DNA of 42,464 bases from positions 90,536 to 132,999 of the forward strand of contig JAKSRY010000004.1 in assembly GCA_024403415.1 (NCBI GenBank), written 5' to 3'. Position 1 is the first letter of the stretch, and each line of letters opens with the position of its first letter. Shown piece after piece: positions 35,204 to 42,464 of this stretch. Under the pieces are notes generated by a model, which was not told where the DNA came from, searched no databases, and saw only the letters and a program-made list of their open reading frames with translations. The position numbers and the translations under genes were made by a program. The DNA is from Lachnospiraceae bacterium (lineage in GTDB: Bacteria > Bacillota > Clostridia > Lachnospirales > Lachnospiraceae).

Positions 35204-35219
35204 TACTTGTATACAAGTA
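35204..35219. promoter_or_regulatory. Palindromic operator upstream of the GntR gene
   Basis: TACTTGTATACAAGTA is a perfect 16-bp palindrome whose core TTGTATACAA fits operators known for FadR/FCD-type GntR proteins. It lies between the regulator gene (minus strand) and the gene at 35437 (plus strand), so it could serve autoregulation. The rest of the 35111-35436 gap is AT-rich and holds the plus-strand promoter at 35364. Confidence 0.7.
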
Positions 35220-35344
35220 TGCCACATAATTAAAATAGCACTTATTTTGGTGGATGTAAATATTTTTCCATATTTAAATACAAATATAAATCTGAATAAA
35301 ATATATTTGGATGATTCATATATATGGAAACTTTGGATTTGCCG

Positions 35345-35392
35345 AATTGAAGTTTCAATTTCGTTTACAGAAATAAAATAAGGCTTTATACT
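35345..35392 (+). promoter_or_regulatory. Promoter of the flavodoxin-fold/SCP2 gene with adjacent inverted repeat
   Basis: TTTACA (35364-35369) and TATACT (35387-35392) are 17 bases apart, 45 bases before ATG 35437. Immediately upstream, AATTGAA-GT-TTCAATT (35345-35360) is a perfect inverted repeat, a possible regulator site. Confidence 0.65.
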
Positions 35393-35436
35393 TAAAAAGA
35401 TAGGGAAATTTAACTATCCAAAGAAAGGATATTTTT

Positions 35437-36444
35437 ATGAAGATAAATATTTACTACGGTGGACGTGGACTGATAGATGATCCAACATTATATGTAATCA
35501 ATAAGTTTCAGTCGGTTCTTGAAGAATTACATGTTGAGGTCGAAAGATTTAATCTTTATGAGCAGAAGAATAATATAACAACGCTCCCACAGACTATTAA
35601 ATCGGCAGACGGAATAATTCTTGCAACTACAGTTGAATGGCATGGAATTGGTGGTTATATGACACAGTTTCTTGATGCCTGCTGGCTGTATGGTGACAAA
35701 GAAAAAATATCTAAAATTTACATGTGCCCGATAGTAATGTCTACAACCTATGGAGAAAGAGAAGGCAAGCTCGATTTGGCAGTTGCATGGGAAATTCTCG
35801 GTGGCCAGCCATGTAGTGGTATCTGTGGATATATTGCCGATACAAGCATTTTTGAGAGAAATGAAAACTATAATACCATTATAGAAAAGAAGGTTGAGAA
35901 CCTGTACAGAACTATTAATCAGAAGCTTGAAAGCCTTCCGGCAAGTAATCAGGCTGTCAAAAAGATGGTTTCGATTAACAGAAGTAATGATCTCACGCCT
36001 CAGGAATCTGAGCAATTGTCACACTATGCTTCAGATGACAGTTATGTTATGCAGCAGAAGGAAGACCTTCAGGAACTTACCTCTATGTTCAGGGATCTGA
36101 TGGGCAAAGATACAGTAAGTGGAAACAACGAAGATGAATATGTAAGAATGTTCAGAAAGAATTTTTCACCTCAGCCGGGTATTGCTGCTAAATATAAACT
36201 GACGATTGAAGGAGAGAAGAAGCCCTTTGCCATAGAAGTCAATGGTCCAAAAAGTGAGTTTTATTTTGGAAATGTGGAAGAAGCTGATGTTGAAATATCA
36301 ATATCGAAGGAAAATATTGACGATATTATGTATGCAAGAATGACATTCCAGAGGGCATTCATGACCGGTCTCATTAAGATGAAGGGTGATATGAAAAAGC
36401 TTAGAGATTTGGATTTGCTGTTCACATTTATGGGTAAGGACTAA
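35437..36444 (+). CDS. Flavodoxin-fold reductase fused to an SCP2-like domain
   Basis: A 335-residue protein of two parts. Residues 1-170 look like the NADPH-dependent FMN reductase/flavodoxin fold: IYYGGRG at the start, a strand-loop ADGIILATTVEWHGIGGYMT followed by QFLDACW, and IYMCPIVMSTTYGERE. Residues 230-335 resemble an SCP2 sterol-transfer domain: KYKLTIEGEKKPFAIEVNGP, ADVEISISKENIDDIM and ALIKMKGD-type ending (TGLIKMKGDMKKLRDLD). The partner substrate is unknown. AAAGGA lies 8 bases before the ATG. HIT and fumarase genes follow 41 bases later. Confidence 0.75.
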   Translation: MKINIYYGGRGLIDDPTLYVINKFQSVLEELHVEVERFNLYEQKNNITTLPQTIKSADGIILATTVEWHGIGGYMTQFLDACWLYGDKEKISKIYMCPIVMSTTYGEREGKLDLAVAWEILGGQPCSGICGYIADTSIFERNENYNTIIEKKVENLYRTINQKLESLPASNQAVKKMVSINRSNDLTPQESEQLSHYASDDSYVMQQKEDLQELTSMFRDLMGKDTVSGNNEDEYVRMFRKNFSPQPGIAAKYKLTIEGEKKPFAIEVNGPKSEFYFGNVEEADVEISISKENIDDIMYARMTFQRAFMTGLIKMKGDMKKLRDLDLLFTFMGKD

Positions 36445-36485
36445 AGAACGATAAACATACATTATATATTATAGGAGGATTTGCA

Positions 36486-36896
36486 ATGATTAAGGACGAT
36501 TGCATTTTTTGTAAGATAATTAAGGGGGATATTCCTTCAAGAACTTTGTATGAGGATGATTCTTATAAGGTAATAATGGATATTGAACCGGCAGATAAGG
36601 GTCATGCACTTATTCTTCCAAAGGATCATTATGCAGATTTATATGAAATTCCCGAAGACCTGGCAGCAGGTGCAACTAAGCTTGCGAAGAAGTTAATTAC
36701 TGAGTTCACAACTAAATTAAACTGTGATGGTTATAACATTCTTCAAAATAATAAGGAAGCAGCAGGCCAGACAGTTTCACACTATCATGTTCATCTTATT
36801 CCAAGATATGCAGATGGTCAGAAATTGTTCAGATATGAACATCTTAAGCTTACTTCAGAGGAAATGGATGAGATAGAGGGAAAAATCAAAAAATGA
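36486..36896 (+). CDS. HIT family nucleotide hydrolase
   Basis: A 136-residue protein with the histidine triad HYHVHLIPR (H99, H101, H103) and a zinc site of C6, C9 (CIFC), H48 and H99, the arrangement of the Hint group. Such enzymes hydrolyse adenosine phosphoramidates and related nucleotides. AGGAGG lies 6 bases before the ATG. Its stop overlaps the fumarase alpha start (ATGA). Confidence 0.94.
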   Translation: MIKDDCIFCKIIKGDIPSRTLYEDDSYKVIMDIEPADKGHALILPKDHYADLYEIPEDLAAGATKLAKKLITEFTTKLNCDGYNILQNNKEAAGQTVSHYHVHLIPRYADGQKLFRYEHLKLTSEEMDEIEGKIKK

Positions 36897-37732
36897 GAAC
36901 AGTAAAATCAGATATTATTATTGAAACAGTAAAAGAAATGTGTATAGAAGCTAACCACTTTCTTTCACAGGATGTCAAGGATGCTTTGGATAACGCAAAG
37001 AATACCGAAAAGTCATCAATAGGTAAGGATATTCTTACCAAGCTTGAGGAGAATCTTAAGATAGCCGGAGAGGACATGATTCCAGTTTGTCAGGACACCG
37101 GAATGGCAGTATTCTTCGTCGAGATTGGTCAGGATGTGCATGTTGAAGGAAACCTTACAGACGCAATTAATGAAGGCGTGCGAAGAGGATATGTTGACGG
37201 CTTTTTAAGAAAATCCGTTGTTAAGGATCCTCTCATCAGAGAAAACACCAAGGATAATACTCCGGCCGTAATACATTACAATATTGTTGAAGGAGATAAA
37301 ATAAAGCTCACTATAGCTCCAAAAGGATTTGGATCAGAGAACATGAGCAAGGTATTTATGCTGAAGCCTGCAGATGGTATTGAAGGAGTTAAAAAGGCTA
37401 TTATCAGTGCTGCTAAAGATGCCGGCCCCAATGCCTGCCCTCCCATGGTTGTAGGAGTAGGTGTAGGTGGTACCTTCGAAAAATGTGCAATAATGGCAAA
37501 ACAGGCTCTTACCAGACCGATTGGTGTTCATTCTGACATTGAATATGTTGCAGAACTTGAAGAAGAAATGTTCACAGAAATCAATAAGCTGGGAATAGGT
37601 CCCGGAGGACTTGGCGGAAGTACAACTGCTCTTGCGGTAAATATAAATACTTATCCTACTCATATTGCAGGATTGCCGGTTGCTGTTAATATTTGCTGTC
37701 ATGTATACAGACATTGTGTCAGGGAGATTTAA
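36893..37732 (+). CDS. Class I fumarate hydratase, alpha subunit
   Basis: A 279-residue iron-sulphur hydro-lyase subunit. The expected [4Fe-4S] cysteines are present: C66 (PVCQDTGMAVFF), C182 (NACPPMVVG) and C198 (FEKCAIMAKQAL). With the beta subunit next to it, the enzyme interconverts fumarate and L-malate (or L-tartrate and oxaloacetate in close relatives). It overlaps the HIT gene by 4 bases and is followed by the beta subunit after 2 bases. Fumarase is the default reading because no tartrate gene is near. Confidence 0.92.
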   Translation: MRTVKSDIIIETVKEMCIEANHFLSQDVKDALDNAKNTEKSSIGKDILTKLEENLKIAGEDMIPVCQDTGMAVFFVEIGQDVHVEGNLTDAINEGVRRGYVDGFLRKSVVKDPLIRENTKDNTPAVIHYNIVEGDKIKLTIAPKGFGSENMSKVFMLKPADGIEGVKKAIISAAKDAGPNACPPMVVGVGVGGTFEKCAIMAKQALTRPIGVHSDIEYVAELEEEMFTEINKLGIGPGGLGGSTTALAVNINTYPTHIAGLPVAVNICCHVYRHCVREI

Positions 37733-37734
37733 TT

Positions 37735-38286
37735 ATGGATAAATATATTAATGCACCAATCTCTAAGGAGGTTGCAGCTGATTTAAGAAGTGGAGATACC
37801 GTATATATTTCAGGTACAATCTACTCTGCAAGAGATGCGGCACATTTACGAATGTCTAATGCTCTGAAGAATGGTGAGGAGCTGCCGTTTGATATTGTGG
37901 GAAACGTGATTTATTATATGGGTCCGTCACCATCAAGAGAGGGTCGCCCGATAGGATCTGCCGGTCCGACTACTGCAGGAAGAATGGATAAATATACACC
38001 GCAGTTGTTAGATTTAGGTCTTCGTGGTATGATTGGCAAAGGCAAAAGAACTCAGGATGTATATGAAGCCATCAAGAGAAATGGTGCAGTATACTTTGCG
38101 GCAATTGGTGGAGCCGGAGCACTTTTATCAAAAGCAATTAAAAAATCTGAAGTAATTGCGTACGATGATTTGGGAACCGAAGCCATAAGAAAACTTGAGG
38201 TAGAGAACTTTCCGGTCATAGTTGTAATAGATTCCGAAGGTAACAATTTGTATGAAACAGCAATCGAGGAATTTAAGATGGATTAA
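37735..38286 (+). CDS. Class I fumarate hydratase, beta subunit
   Basis: A 183-residue subunit with the swivelling-domain features of the family: LRSGDTVYISGTIYSARDAA, PSPSREGRPIGSAGPTTAGR and GKGKRTQDVYEAIKRNGAVY. ATG 37735 (MDKYINAPIS) has GGGAG upstream and starts 2 bases after the alpha stop; the open frame extends further into the alpha gene and is not used. The next gene begins within its last 35 bases. Confidence 0.93.
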   Translation: MDKYINAPISKEVAADLRSGDTVYISGTIYSARDAAHLRMSNALKNGEELPFDIVGNVIYYMGPSPSREGRPIGSAGPTTAGRMDKYTPQLLDLGLRGMIGKGKRTQDVYEAIKRNGAVYFAAIGGAGALLSKAIKKSEVIAYDDLGTEAIRKLEVENFPVIVVIDSEGNNLYETAIEEFKMD

Positions 38287-39553
38287 ATATATTATAGCCG
38301 CGGCTTTGGTTGCGGCTATTGTTATTGCTTCATTTCTTATTTCCCAAAATATTTTTAAAGAGAAATATACAGATAAGCTGTCAGCTCAGAAAAATAAAAT
38401 GACAGGAATCAACGCAAGATTGTGTGAAAGATATGACAGCCTGCAAATTGGTAAGACAACACCGCTGGCGATGGAAGAAGCAGACATATCAGTATGTTCT
38501 CAGGATTATTACCGAAATATAGAAGCATTACATACTCTTGATGAAGTAAAGGTTTTGCTTCAGGAACTGCCGGACGAATATGCCCTGGTGGTGCAGAGAG
38601 AGGATATTTATAGTGTAATGTTTGGAATGGCTCAAAATGGTCTTGATGCTTATAATAAGTTCATTTCAGAAATGCGTTTACACAGGCCTGCTGAACTGGT
38701 TATGGCTCAGTTTACAACCAACTTTGATCCAATATATTACTATGTTGAATATAATGGTTCGGACTTCCATGTTGTTGAAGATAAGACAAGAGACGGGTAT
38801 GATACCGAGTCGGGTTATTCGGATTATTATGCAAAATACTTAAAAGTAGAGACCTACGATAATTCTGATGGAATAATAGAATATGCATATCTTTCTGACG
38901 ATGAAAGCATGTCATATCAGAATATAAAGAAATATTTTGCAGAAGTAGAAAAAGGAAATACTGATTTATCGCATCCTGAATTTTGGGAATTTTATATAGG
39001 AACCATATCTGCGGAAGAGATGAGAAGCAGAGTTCTGCCTCCTGACAGGGTATCAAAGGAGTTTAAGTCCGAATACGATGGTTTTGCTGATTTACATCCT
39101 TCCTTTAATGCAAATAATCCCATAGTTGATTATGACGGCGATGGAATTTTAGACAGGGTCTACAGAGATTATCACATGTCGGTTAATTCAGAGTATACTG
39201 CCAATGCTTTTCTTTTCCTTGGAAATGGTAAGAATCTCCTTCTTGGAAGTGATCTTTGGGGAGAAGACTTTAAGACAGAAGGTGCTGACTTTACCGGAAA
39301 TGGAAGCAATGATATTTGCTTCATTCAATATACTCTTGGCCCAAAGTATGATGAGTATGAAATCAGTATTTTTGAGTACAGAGATGGTGAGTATGTTATG
39401 GCAAATCTGCCGGAAGGAAGATACTCTTCCGTAACTGTTGGGGATGGAAGCGGTTCTAAAAAAATACTTAGATGTTTATCTTTGCCGGACGGAAATGGAG
39501 ACTGTGAAGAAGTATTGTTAGAATATGTAAATGGTGAGTGGAAGATAGGTTGA
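38252..39553 (+). CDS. Membrane-anchored protein of unknown function with Asp-rich loops
   Basis: I do not recognise this 433-residue protein. A short basic N-terminus and one hydrophobic segment (IIAAALVAAIVIASFLIS, about residues 13-30) suggest an uncleaved anchor; the rest is hydrophilic and probably outside the cell. The C-terminal part has DYDGDGILDRVYRD (about 290-303), a DxDGDGxxD loop like those binding calcium in FG-GAP or dockerin-type repeats, and a second DFTGNGSNDICF loop about 50 residues later. The start overlaps the fumarase beta gene by 35 bases; GAAGGT is 10 bases upstream. A consensus promoter begins at its stop codon. Confidence 0.7.
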   Translation: MKQQSRNLRWIKYIIAAALVAAIVIASFLISQNIFKEKYTDKLSAQKNKMTGINARLCERYDSLQIGKTTPLAMEEADISVCSQDYYRNIEALHTLDEVKVLLQELPDEYALVVQREDIYSVMFGMAQNGLDAYNKFISEMRLHRPAELVMAQFTTNFDPIYYYVEYNGSDFHVVEDKTRDGYDTESGYSDYYAKYLKVETYDNSDGIIEYAYLSDDESMSYQNIKKYFAEVEKGNTDLSHPEFWEFYIGTISAEEMRSRVLPPDRVSKEFKSEYDGFADLHPSFNANNPIVDYDGDGILDRVYRDYHMSVNSEYTANAFLFLGNGKNLLLGSDLWGEDFKTEGADFTGNGSNDICFIQYTLGPKYDEYEISIFEYRDGEYVMANLPEGRYSSVTVGDGSGSKKILRCLSLPDGNGDCEEVLLEYVNGEWKIG

Positions 39554-39578
39554 CAAATATCCTATCCTTGAATATAAT
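39550..39578 (+). promoter_or_regulatory. Consensus sigma-A promoter of the tRNA-Ser gene
   Basis: TTGACA (39550-39555) and TATAAT (39573-39578) match the consensus fully, with a 17-base spacer. The -35 box overlaps the stop codon of the preceding gene. The leader to the tRNA at 39633 is about 48 bases. Confidence 0.9.
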
Positions 39579-39632
39579 ATGAAATGCGCGTGAGGGCGCA
39601 ACTGAATATTGGTAGTGGTTAAGTTCAGATTT

Positions 39633-39720
39633 GGAGAAATACTCAAGAGGCTGAAGAGGCGCCCCTGCTAAGGGTGTAGGTCGTTCGCGCGGCGCGAGGG
39701 TTCAAATCCCTCTTTCTCCG
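39633..39720 (+). tRNA. tRNA-Ser (anticodon GCU)
   Basis: An 88-base class II tRNA. The acceptor arms GGAGAAA (39633-39639) and TTTCTCC (39713-39719) pair, with G as discriminator. The anticodon loop CTGCTAA has GCT at 39667-39669. A long variable arm precedes the T-arm GAGGG-TTCAAAT-CCCTC (39696-39712). CCA is not encoded. It reads AGC and AGU codons. Confidence 0.95.
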
Positions 39721-39730
39721 CTTAGGAAAT

Positions 39731-39770
39731 AAAAGCTTGGAATTATTGATTCTGAGCTTTTTTCTTTTTC
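39731..39770 (+). terminator. Terminator after tRNA-Ser
   Basis: AAAAGCTTGGAAT (39731-39743) pairs with the region ending ATTCTGAGCTTTT, with two G-T positions, and runs into TTTTTTCTTTTT. It lies 10 bases after the tRNA. Confidence 0.75.
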
Positions 39771-39798
39771 ATTATAATGAATATGGAAAGGAGTAATG

Positions 39799-41556
39799 AT
39801 GAGAAAAGAATATAGTACAAAAGAACTTATTAAAAGATTTCTGCCGTATTATGGACGTCATAAAAAAATATTTTTCATAGACCTGTTCTGTGCAGCATTA
39901 ACTACAATATGTGAACTCGTTCTACCTATGATATTAAGATATATAACTAATACAGGACTTAATGATCTGGCATCATTAACCATTAAAACTGTAGGAATGT
40001 TAGGCCTTTTATATTTGGGATTAAGAATAATTGACTGTGCGGCTAATTATTTTATGGGATACCAGGGGCATGTGATGGGGGCTGCCATGGAAACCGATAT
40101 GCGAAAAGATGCTTATGAACATCTTCAAAAGCTTTCCGTCACTTATTATAACAATACCAAAGTTGGTACTTTGATGAGCAGAATTACGAGCGATCTGTTT
40201 GATGTTACGGAATTTGCTCATCACTGCCCGGAAGAGTTCTTTATTGCATTTGTTAAAATTATTGTAGCCTTCATAATTTTGTTAACTATAAATATACCAT
40301 TAACATTAATGGTATTTGCGGTTGTGCCGGTAATGGCTTTTGTATGTATTAAGCTTAACAGAAGAAACAGAGAGGGTTTTGCAAAACAGCGTGTTCAGAT
40401 AGGTGAGCTGAATGCATCGTTAGAAGACAGCCTCCTTGGACAGAAGGTTGTCAAGGCTTTTACTAATGAAGAGATGGAATGTAGTAAATTTGAGGAAGGT
40501 AATGGCAAATTTTACAAAATCAAAAAGCTCACTTACAGATATATGGCAACCTTCCATACTGCAACGAGAGGCTTTGATGGAGTTATGTATCTTATCGTTC
40601 TTCTTGGCGGAGGCTCATTCCTTGTAACGGGTCATATTGAAGCAGGGGATCTAGTTGCATATGTCATGTATGTAACTACACTGATAGCTACCATAAGGAC
40701 TATTATGGAATTTGCAGAACAGTTTCTTCGTGGAATTACAGGAATAGAAAGATTCTTACAGATAATGGATGCCGATATAGAGATATTTGACGAACCCGAT
40801 GCAGTAGAAATGCCAAAACCTGAAGGCAATATTGAGTTTAAGAATGTTTCTTTTGAGTATCCCGATGATCACAATATTGTATTTACCAATCTGAATCTTG
40901 ATGTTAAAGCAGGCGAGAAACTTGCAATAGTTGGTCCGTCGGGAGGTGGCAAGACGACATTGTGTAACCTGATACCTCGTTTCTTTGATATCAATCAGGG
41001 AGAGATACTTATCGATGGTAAAAATATAAAGGGTTATACTCTTAAGTCATTAAGAAGTAATATCGGTATTGTTCAGCAGGATGTGTATCTGTTTTCAGGA
41101 ACTGTACGTGAAAATATATCCTATGGAAGGCCGGGTGCTTCTATTGAGGAAATCATTGATGCTGCAAAGAAAGCCGGAGCACATGATTTTATTATGGCAC
41201 TTAAAGATGGCTATGATACTTATGTAGGTGAAAGAGGTGTTAAGCTGTCAGGCGGACAGAAGCAGAGAATATCCATTGCAAGAGTATTTCTCAAGGATCC
41301 TACAATAATGATACTGGATGAGGCCACCTCGGCGCTTGACAATGAAAGTGAATTTGAAGTAGCTAAGTCGCTTTCAAGATTGTCTGAAGGAAGAACAACC
41401 ATAACCATAGCACACAGATTATCCAGCATTAAAAATTCCGACAGAATACTCGTGCTAACAGAGGACGGAATAGTAGAAGAAGGAAATCATAATTCATTAA
41501 TGGAATTAAAGGGAATCTATTATGATTTCTATACCATGGCAGACAGAATGAAATAG
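39799..41556 (+). CDS. ABC exporter, fused membrane and ATPase domains
   Basis: A 585-residue half-transporter (MsbA/MDR type). Residues 1-310 carry about six membrane helices; the ATPase domain follows with Walker A GPSGGGKTT, the signature LSGGQKQRI, Walker B TIMILDEAT and the H-loop TIAHRL. It would work as a homodimer or with a partner not seen here; the substrate is unknown. ATG 39799 is preferred over ATG 39796 because AAAGGAG (39787-39793) is then 5 bases away. It has no neighbour on the same strand to the right. Confidence 0.95.
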   Translation: MRKEYSTKELIKRFLPYYGRHKKIFFIDLFCAALTTICELVLPMILRYITNTGLNDLASLTIKTVGMLGLLYLGLRIIDCAANYFMGYQGHVMGAAMETDMRKDAYEHLQKLSVTYYNNTKVGTLMSRITSDLFDVTEFAHHCPEEFFIAFVKIIVAFIILLTINIPLTLMVFAVVPVMAFVCIKLNRRNREGFAKQRVQIGELNASLEDSLLGQKVVKAFTNEEMECSKFEEGNGKFYKIKKLTYRYMATFHTATRGFDGVMYLIVLLGGGSFLVTGHIEAGDLVAYVMYVTTLIATIRTIMEFAEQFLRGITGIERFLQIMDADIEIFDEPDAVEMPKPEGNIEFKNVSFEYPDDHNIVFTNLNLDVKAGEKLAIVGPSGGGKTTLCNLIPRFFDINQGEILIDGKNIKGYTLKSLRSNIGIVQQDVYLFSGTVRENISYGRPGASIEEIIDAAKKAGAHDFIMALKDGYDTYVGERGVKLSGGQKQRISIARVFLKDPTIMILDEATSALDNESEFEVAKSLSRLSEGRTTITIAHRLSSIKNSDRILVLTEDGIVEEGNHNSLMELKGIYYDFYTMADRMK

Positions 41557-41623
41557 CAGACCGTTTGATAACAATAATTGTATTAGTTATAAGGCAGGTA
41601 TTATACACATTATAGGTGAAAAA

Positions 41624-41962
41624 CTAATATTTTTGTTTCATTAATAAATCATAATAGGTATATAATGTCTGAACACCGTTTTCAAGAAAGTAATAATGAA
41701 ATACATATGGGATTAACAATACGAAAAATAAACCGCAAAGAACCATAAGAGTTGTTGATGGCATGAAAAGACATGTAATTATGGAAGCAACACTCAATAT
41801 TGCAAAGGTCAGTGTGACAAGAAGATGAATAAGCCTTTCGTGTTGAAAGAAGGAAATCTGAGTTAAGAGATCCTCTTTTAATTCCTGCGTTTTCTCATTG
41901 TCCAAGTTATCATATTTTATTTCCGATAAATATATAAGATAGTTGCGAAGTCTTTTTTTCAT
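41624..41962 (-). CDS. Small two-helix membrane protein of unknown function
   Basis: A 112-residue protein with a charged N-terminal half and two hydrophobic segments (LIHLLVTLTFAILSVASIIT and TTLMVLCGLFFVLLIPYVFH). It has GGAGG about 12 bases upstream of ATG 41962 on the minus strand and is the only gene between the ABC exporter and the rRNA promoter region. No family was recognised. Confidence 0.6.
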   Translation of the reverse strand: MKKRLRNYLIYLSEIKYDNLDNEKTQELKEDLLTQISFFQHERLIHLLVTLTFAILSVASIITCLFMPSTTLMVLCGLFFVLLIPYVFHYYFLENGVQTLYTYYDLLMKQKY

Positions 41963-42043
41963 TATTATATTGAAACCTCCGGAAACGTATTTAGCACTTA
42001 CATATAGTCATTATATAACGAGCTGTTGGTTTGTCTATATTAC

Positions 42044-42084
42044 AAGTTATATGTATTTGTTAATAAATACTATGAATATAACTT
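42044..42084. other. AT-rich inverted repeat upstream of the rRNA promoters
   Basis: AAGTTATATGTATTT (42044-42058) can pair with AAATAC (42065-42070) and ATATAACTT (42076-42084), 15 pairs with a 5-base bulge. The rest of 41963-42238 is AT-rich without a gene that can be supported. Confidence 0.4.
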
Positions 42085-42238
42085 AAATCTGTTGCTTGCA
42101 GTCATATCAGAATTGATTTACAGCTGAGATTAATATTTAATTACATATTATATATAGGAAGAAACACAATATATAGTGGTGAGTTTTTTGACCTGAATAC
42201 AAGAATAAAAAAACCTTTAAAAGATTAAAAAAACTGCA

Positions 42239-42268
42239 TTGACAATGCAAAAAATGTAGTGTTATAAT
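42239..42268 (+). promoter_or_regulatory. Probable rRNA promoter P1
   Basis: TTGACA (42239-42244) and TATAAT (42263-42268) match the consensus with an 18-base spacer. A GC-rich hairpin, GCCGC (42276-42280) with GCGGC (42289-42293), follows at the expected transcript start. Confidence 0.85.
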
Positions 42269-42351
42269 GACATTCGCCGCTGAAAAAGGCGGCAAAGTTT
42301 TAATGTTATTTTGATGATTCAAAAAAATATTAAAATTTTCAAAAAAAGATA

Positions 42352-42380
42352 TTGACTTACACATTTGATAATGATATTAT
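42352..42380 (+). promoter_or_regulatory. Probable rRNA promoter P2
   Basis: TTGACT (42352-42357) and TATTAT (42375-42380) are 17 bases apart. It lies 113 bases after P1; two tandem strong promoters are typical of rRNA operons. Confidence 0.85.
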
Positions 42381-42464
42381 GTGTGAGTTGCCGCTAAAAA
42401 GCAGTAAGCTTGAAGCGACAAGAACCTTGACATTTGAACAGCAATGCAACCCTGAAAAATTCCT
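42381..42464 (+). other. Leader, probably of an rRNA operon
   Basis: The window ends in a leader with a segment ACCTTGACATTTGAACAGCA, similar to sequences found shortly before 16S rRNA in Firmicutes. The 16S gene itself is not in the window, so this is an inference. Confidence 0.6.

Noticed and set aside
42137-42364. Minus-strand 75-codon open frame over the rRNA promoters
   Set aside because: It covers two strong plus-strand promoters, and the translation is low-complexity Phe/Leu/His-rich sequence without a ribosome binding site.

Overview
The window looks like a chromosomal segment of a motile, anaerobic, low-GC Gram-positive bacterium, most likely a Lachnospiraceae member of the Butyrivibrio, Roseburia or Eubacterium type. 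The evidence is AT-rich DNA with strong AGGAGG-type ribosome binding sites, sigma-A-like promoters, a split transketolase, two-subunit iron-sulphur fumarase, DUF5702 and Flp1-like Tad genes, a FHA protein with an N-terminus resembling DUF6382, and flagellin. All names come from reading motifs by eye; no database search was run.

Layout. 1-1058: end of a pentose-phosphate operon (transketolase C-terminal subunit, rpe) and its terminator. 1061-6073: an accessory-looking stretch with a hairpin-rich spacer, a DUF4143 ATPase, an acyltransferase and a large GT-C-like membrane protein. 6145-10676: NatA/NatB-type ABC exporter followed, with overlaps, by a SEC-C methionine aminopeptidase. 10761-12248: glycerol kinase. 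12343-17452: a TPR protein with an EAPQAVEEP repeat tract and a degenerate AAA+-like C-terminus, then glycogen branching enzyme with a Lys/Ala-rich tail. 17476-22001: a FliK-like protein, flagellin and FliS. 22108-30828: a complete Tad/Flp pilus locus (tadZ, tadA, tadB, tadC, flp, DUF5702 protein, TadE-like protein with two Cys/His modules, prepilin peptidase, small TadE-like protein, FHA protein). 30874-31615: a HigB/HigA-type toxin-antitoxin pair whose promoter spacer is a perfect 22-bp palindrome. 31644-35110 (minus strand): fructuronate reductase, mannonate dehydratase and a GntR/FCD regulator, with several inverted repeats that could be operators. 35437-39553: a flavodoxin-fold/SCP2 fusion, HIT hydrolase, fumarase alpha and beta, and a membrane-anchored protein of unknown function. 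39550-39770: tRNA-Ser(GCU) with a consensus promoter and a terminator. 39799-41962: an ABC exporter and, on the minus strand, a small membrane protein. 42239-42464: tandem strong promoters and a leader that probably belongs to an rRNA operon starting just beyond the window.

How it works together. The central part is a surface-appendage block: flagellar filament genes are followed at once by a type IVb (Tad) pilus machine with its own promoter, peptidase, several pilin-like proteins and a phosphothreonine-reader protein. Around it are carbon genes: glycogen branching, glycerol entry, hexuronate catabolism to 2-keto-3-deoxygluconate, fumarase, and the pentose phosphate pathway. These fit a fibre- or pectin-degrading gut or rumen bacterium. 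The least explained items are the TPR/EAP-repeat/pseudo-AAA protein, the FliK-like protein with a recurring helical motif, the TadE-like protein with tandem H-x4-C...CxxC modules, and the 433-residue anchored protein next to fumarase.
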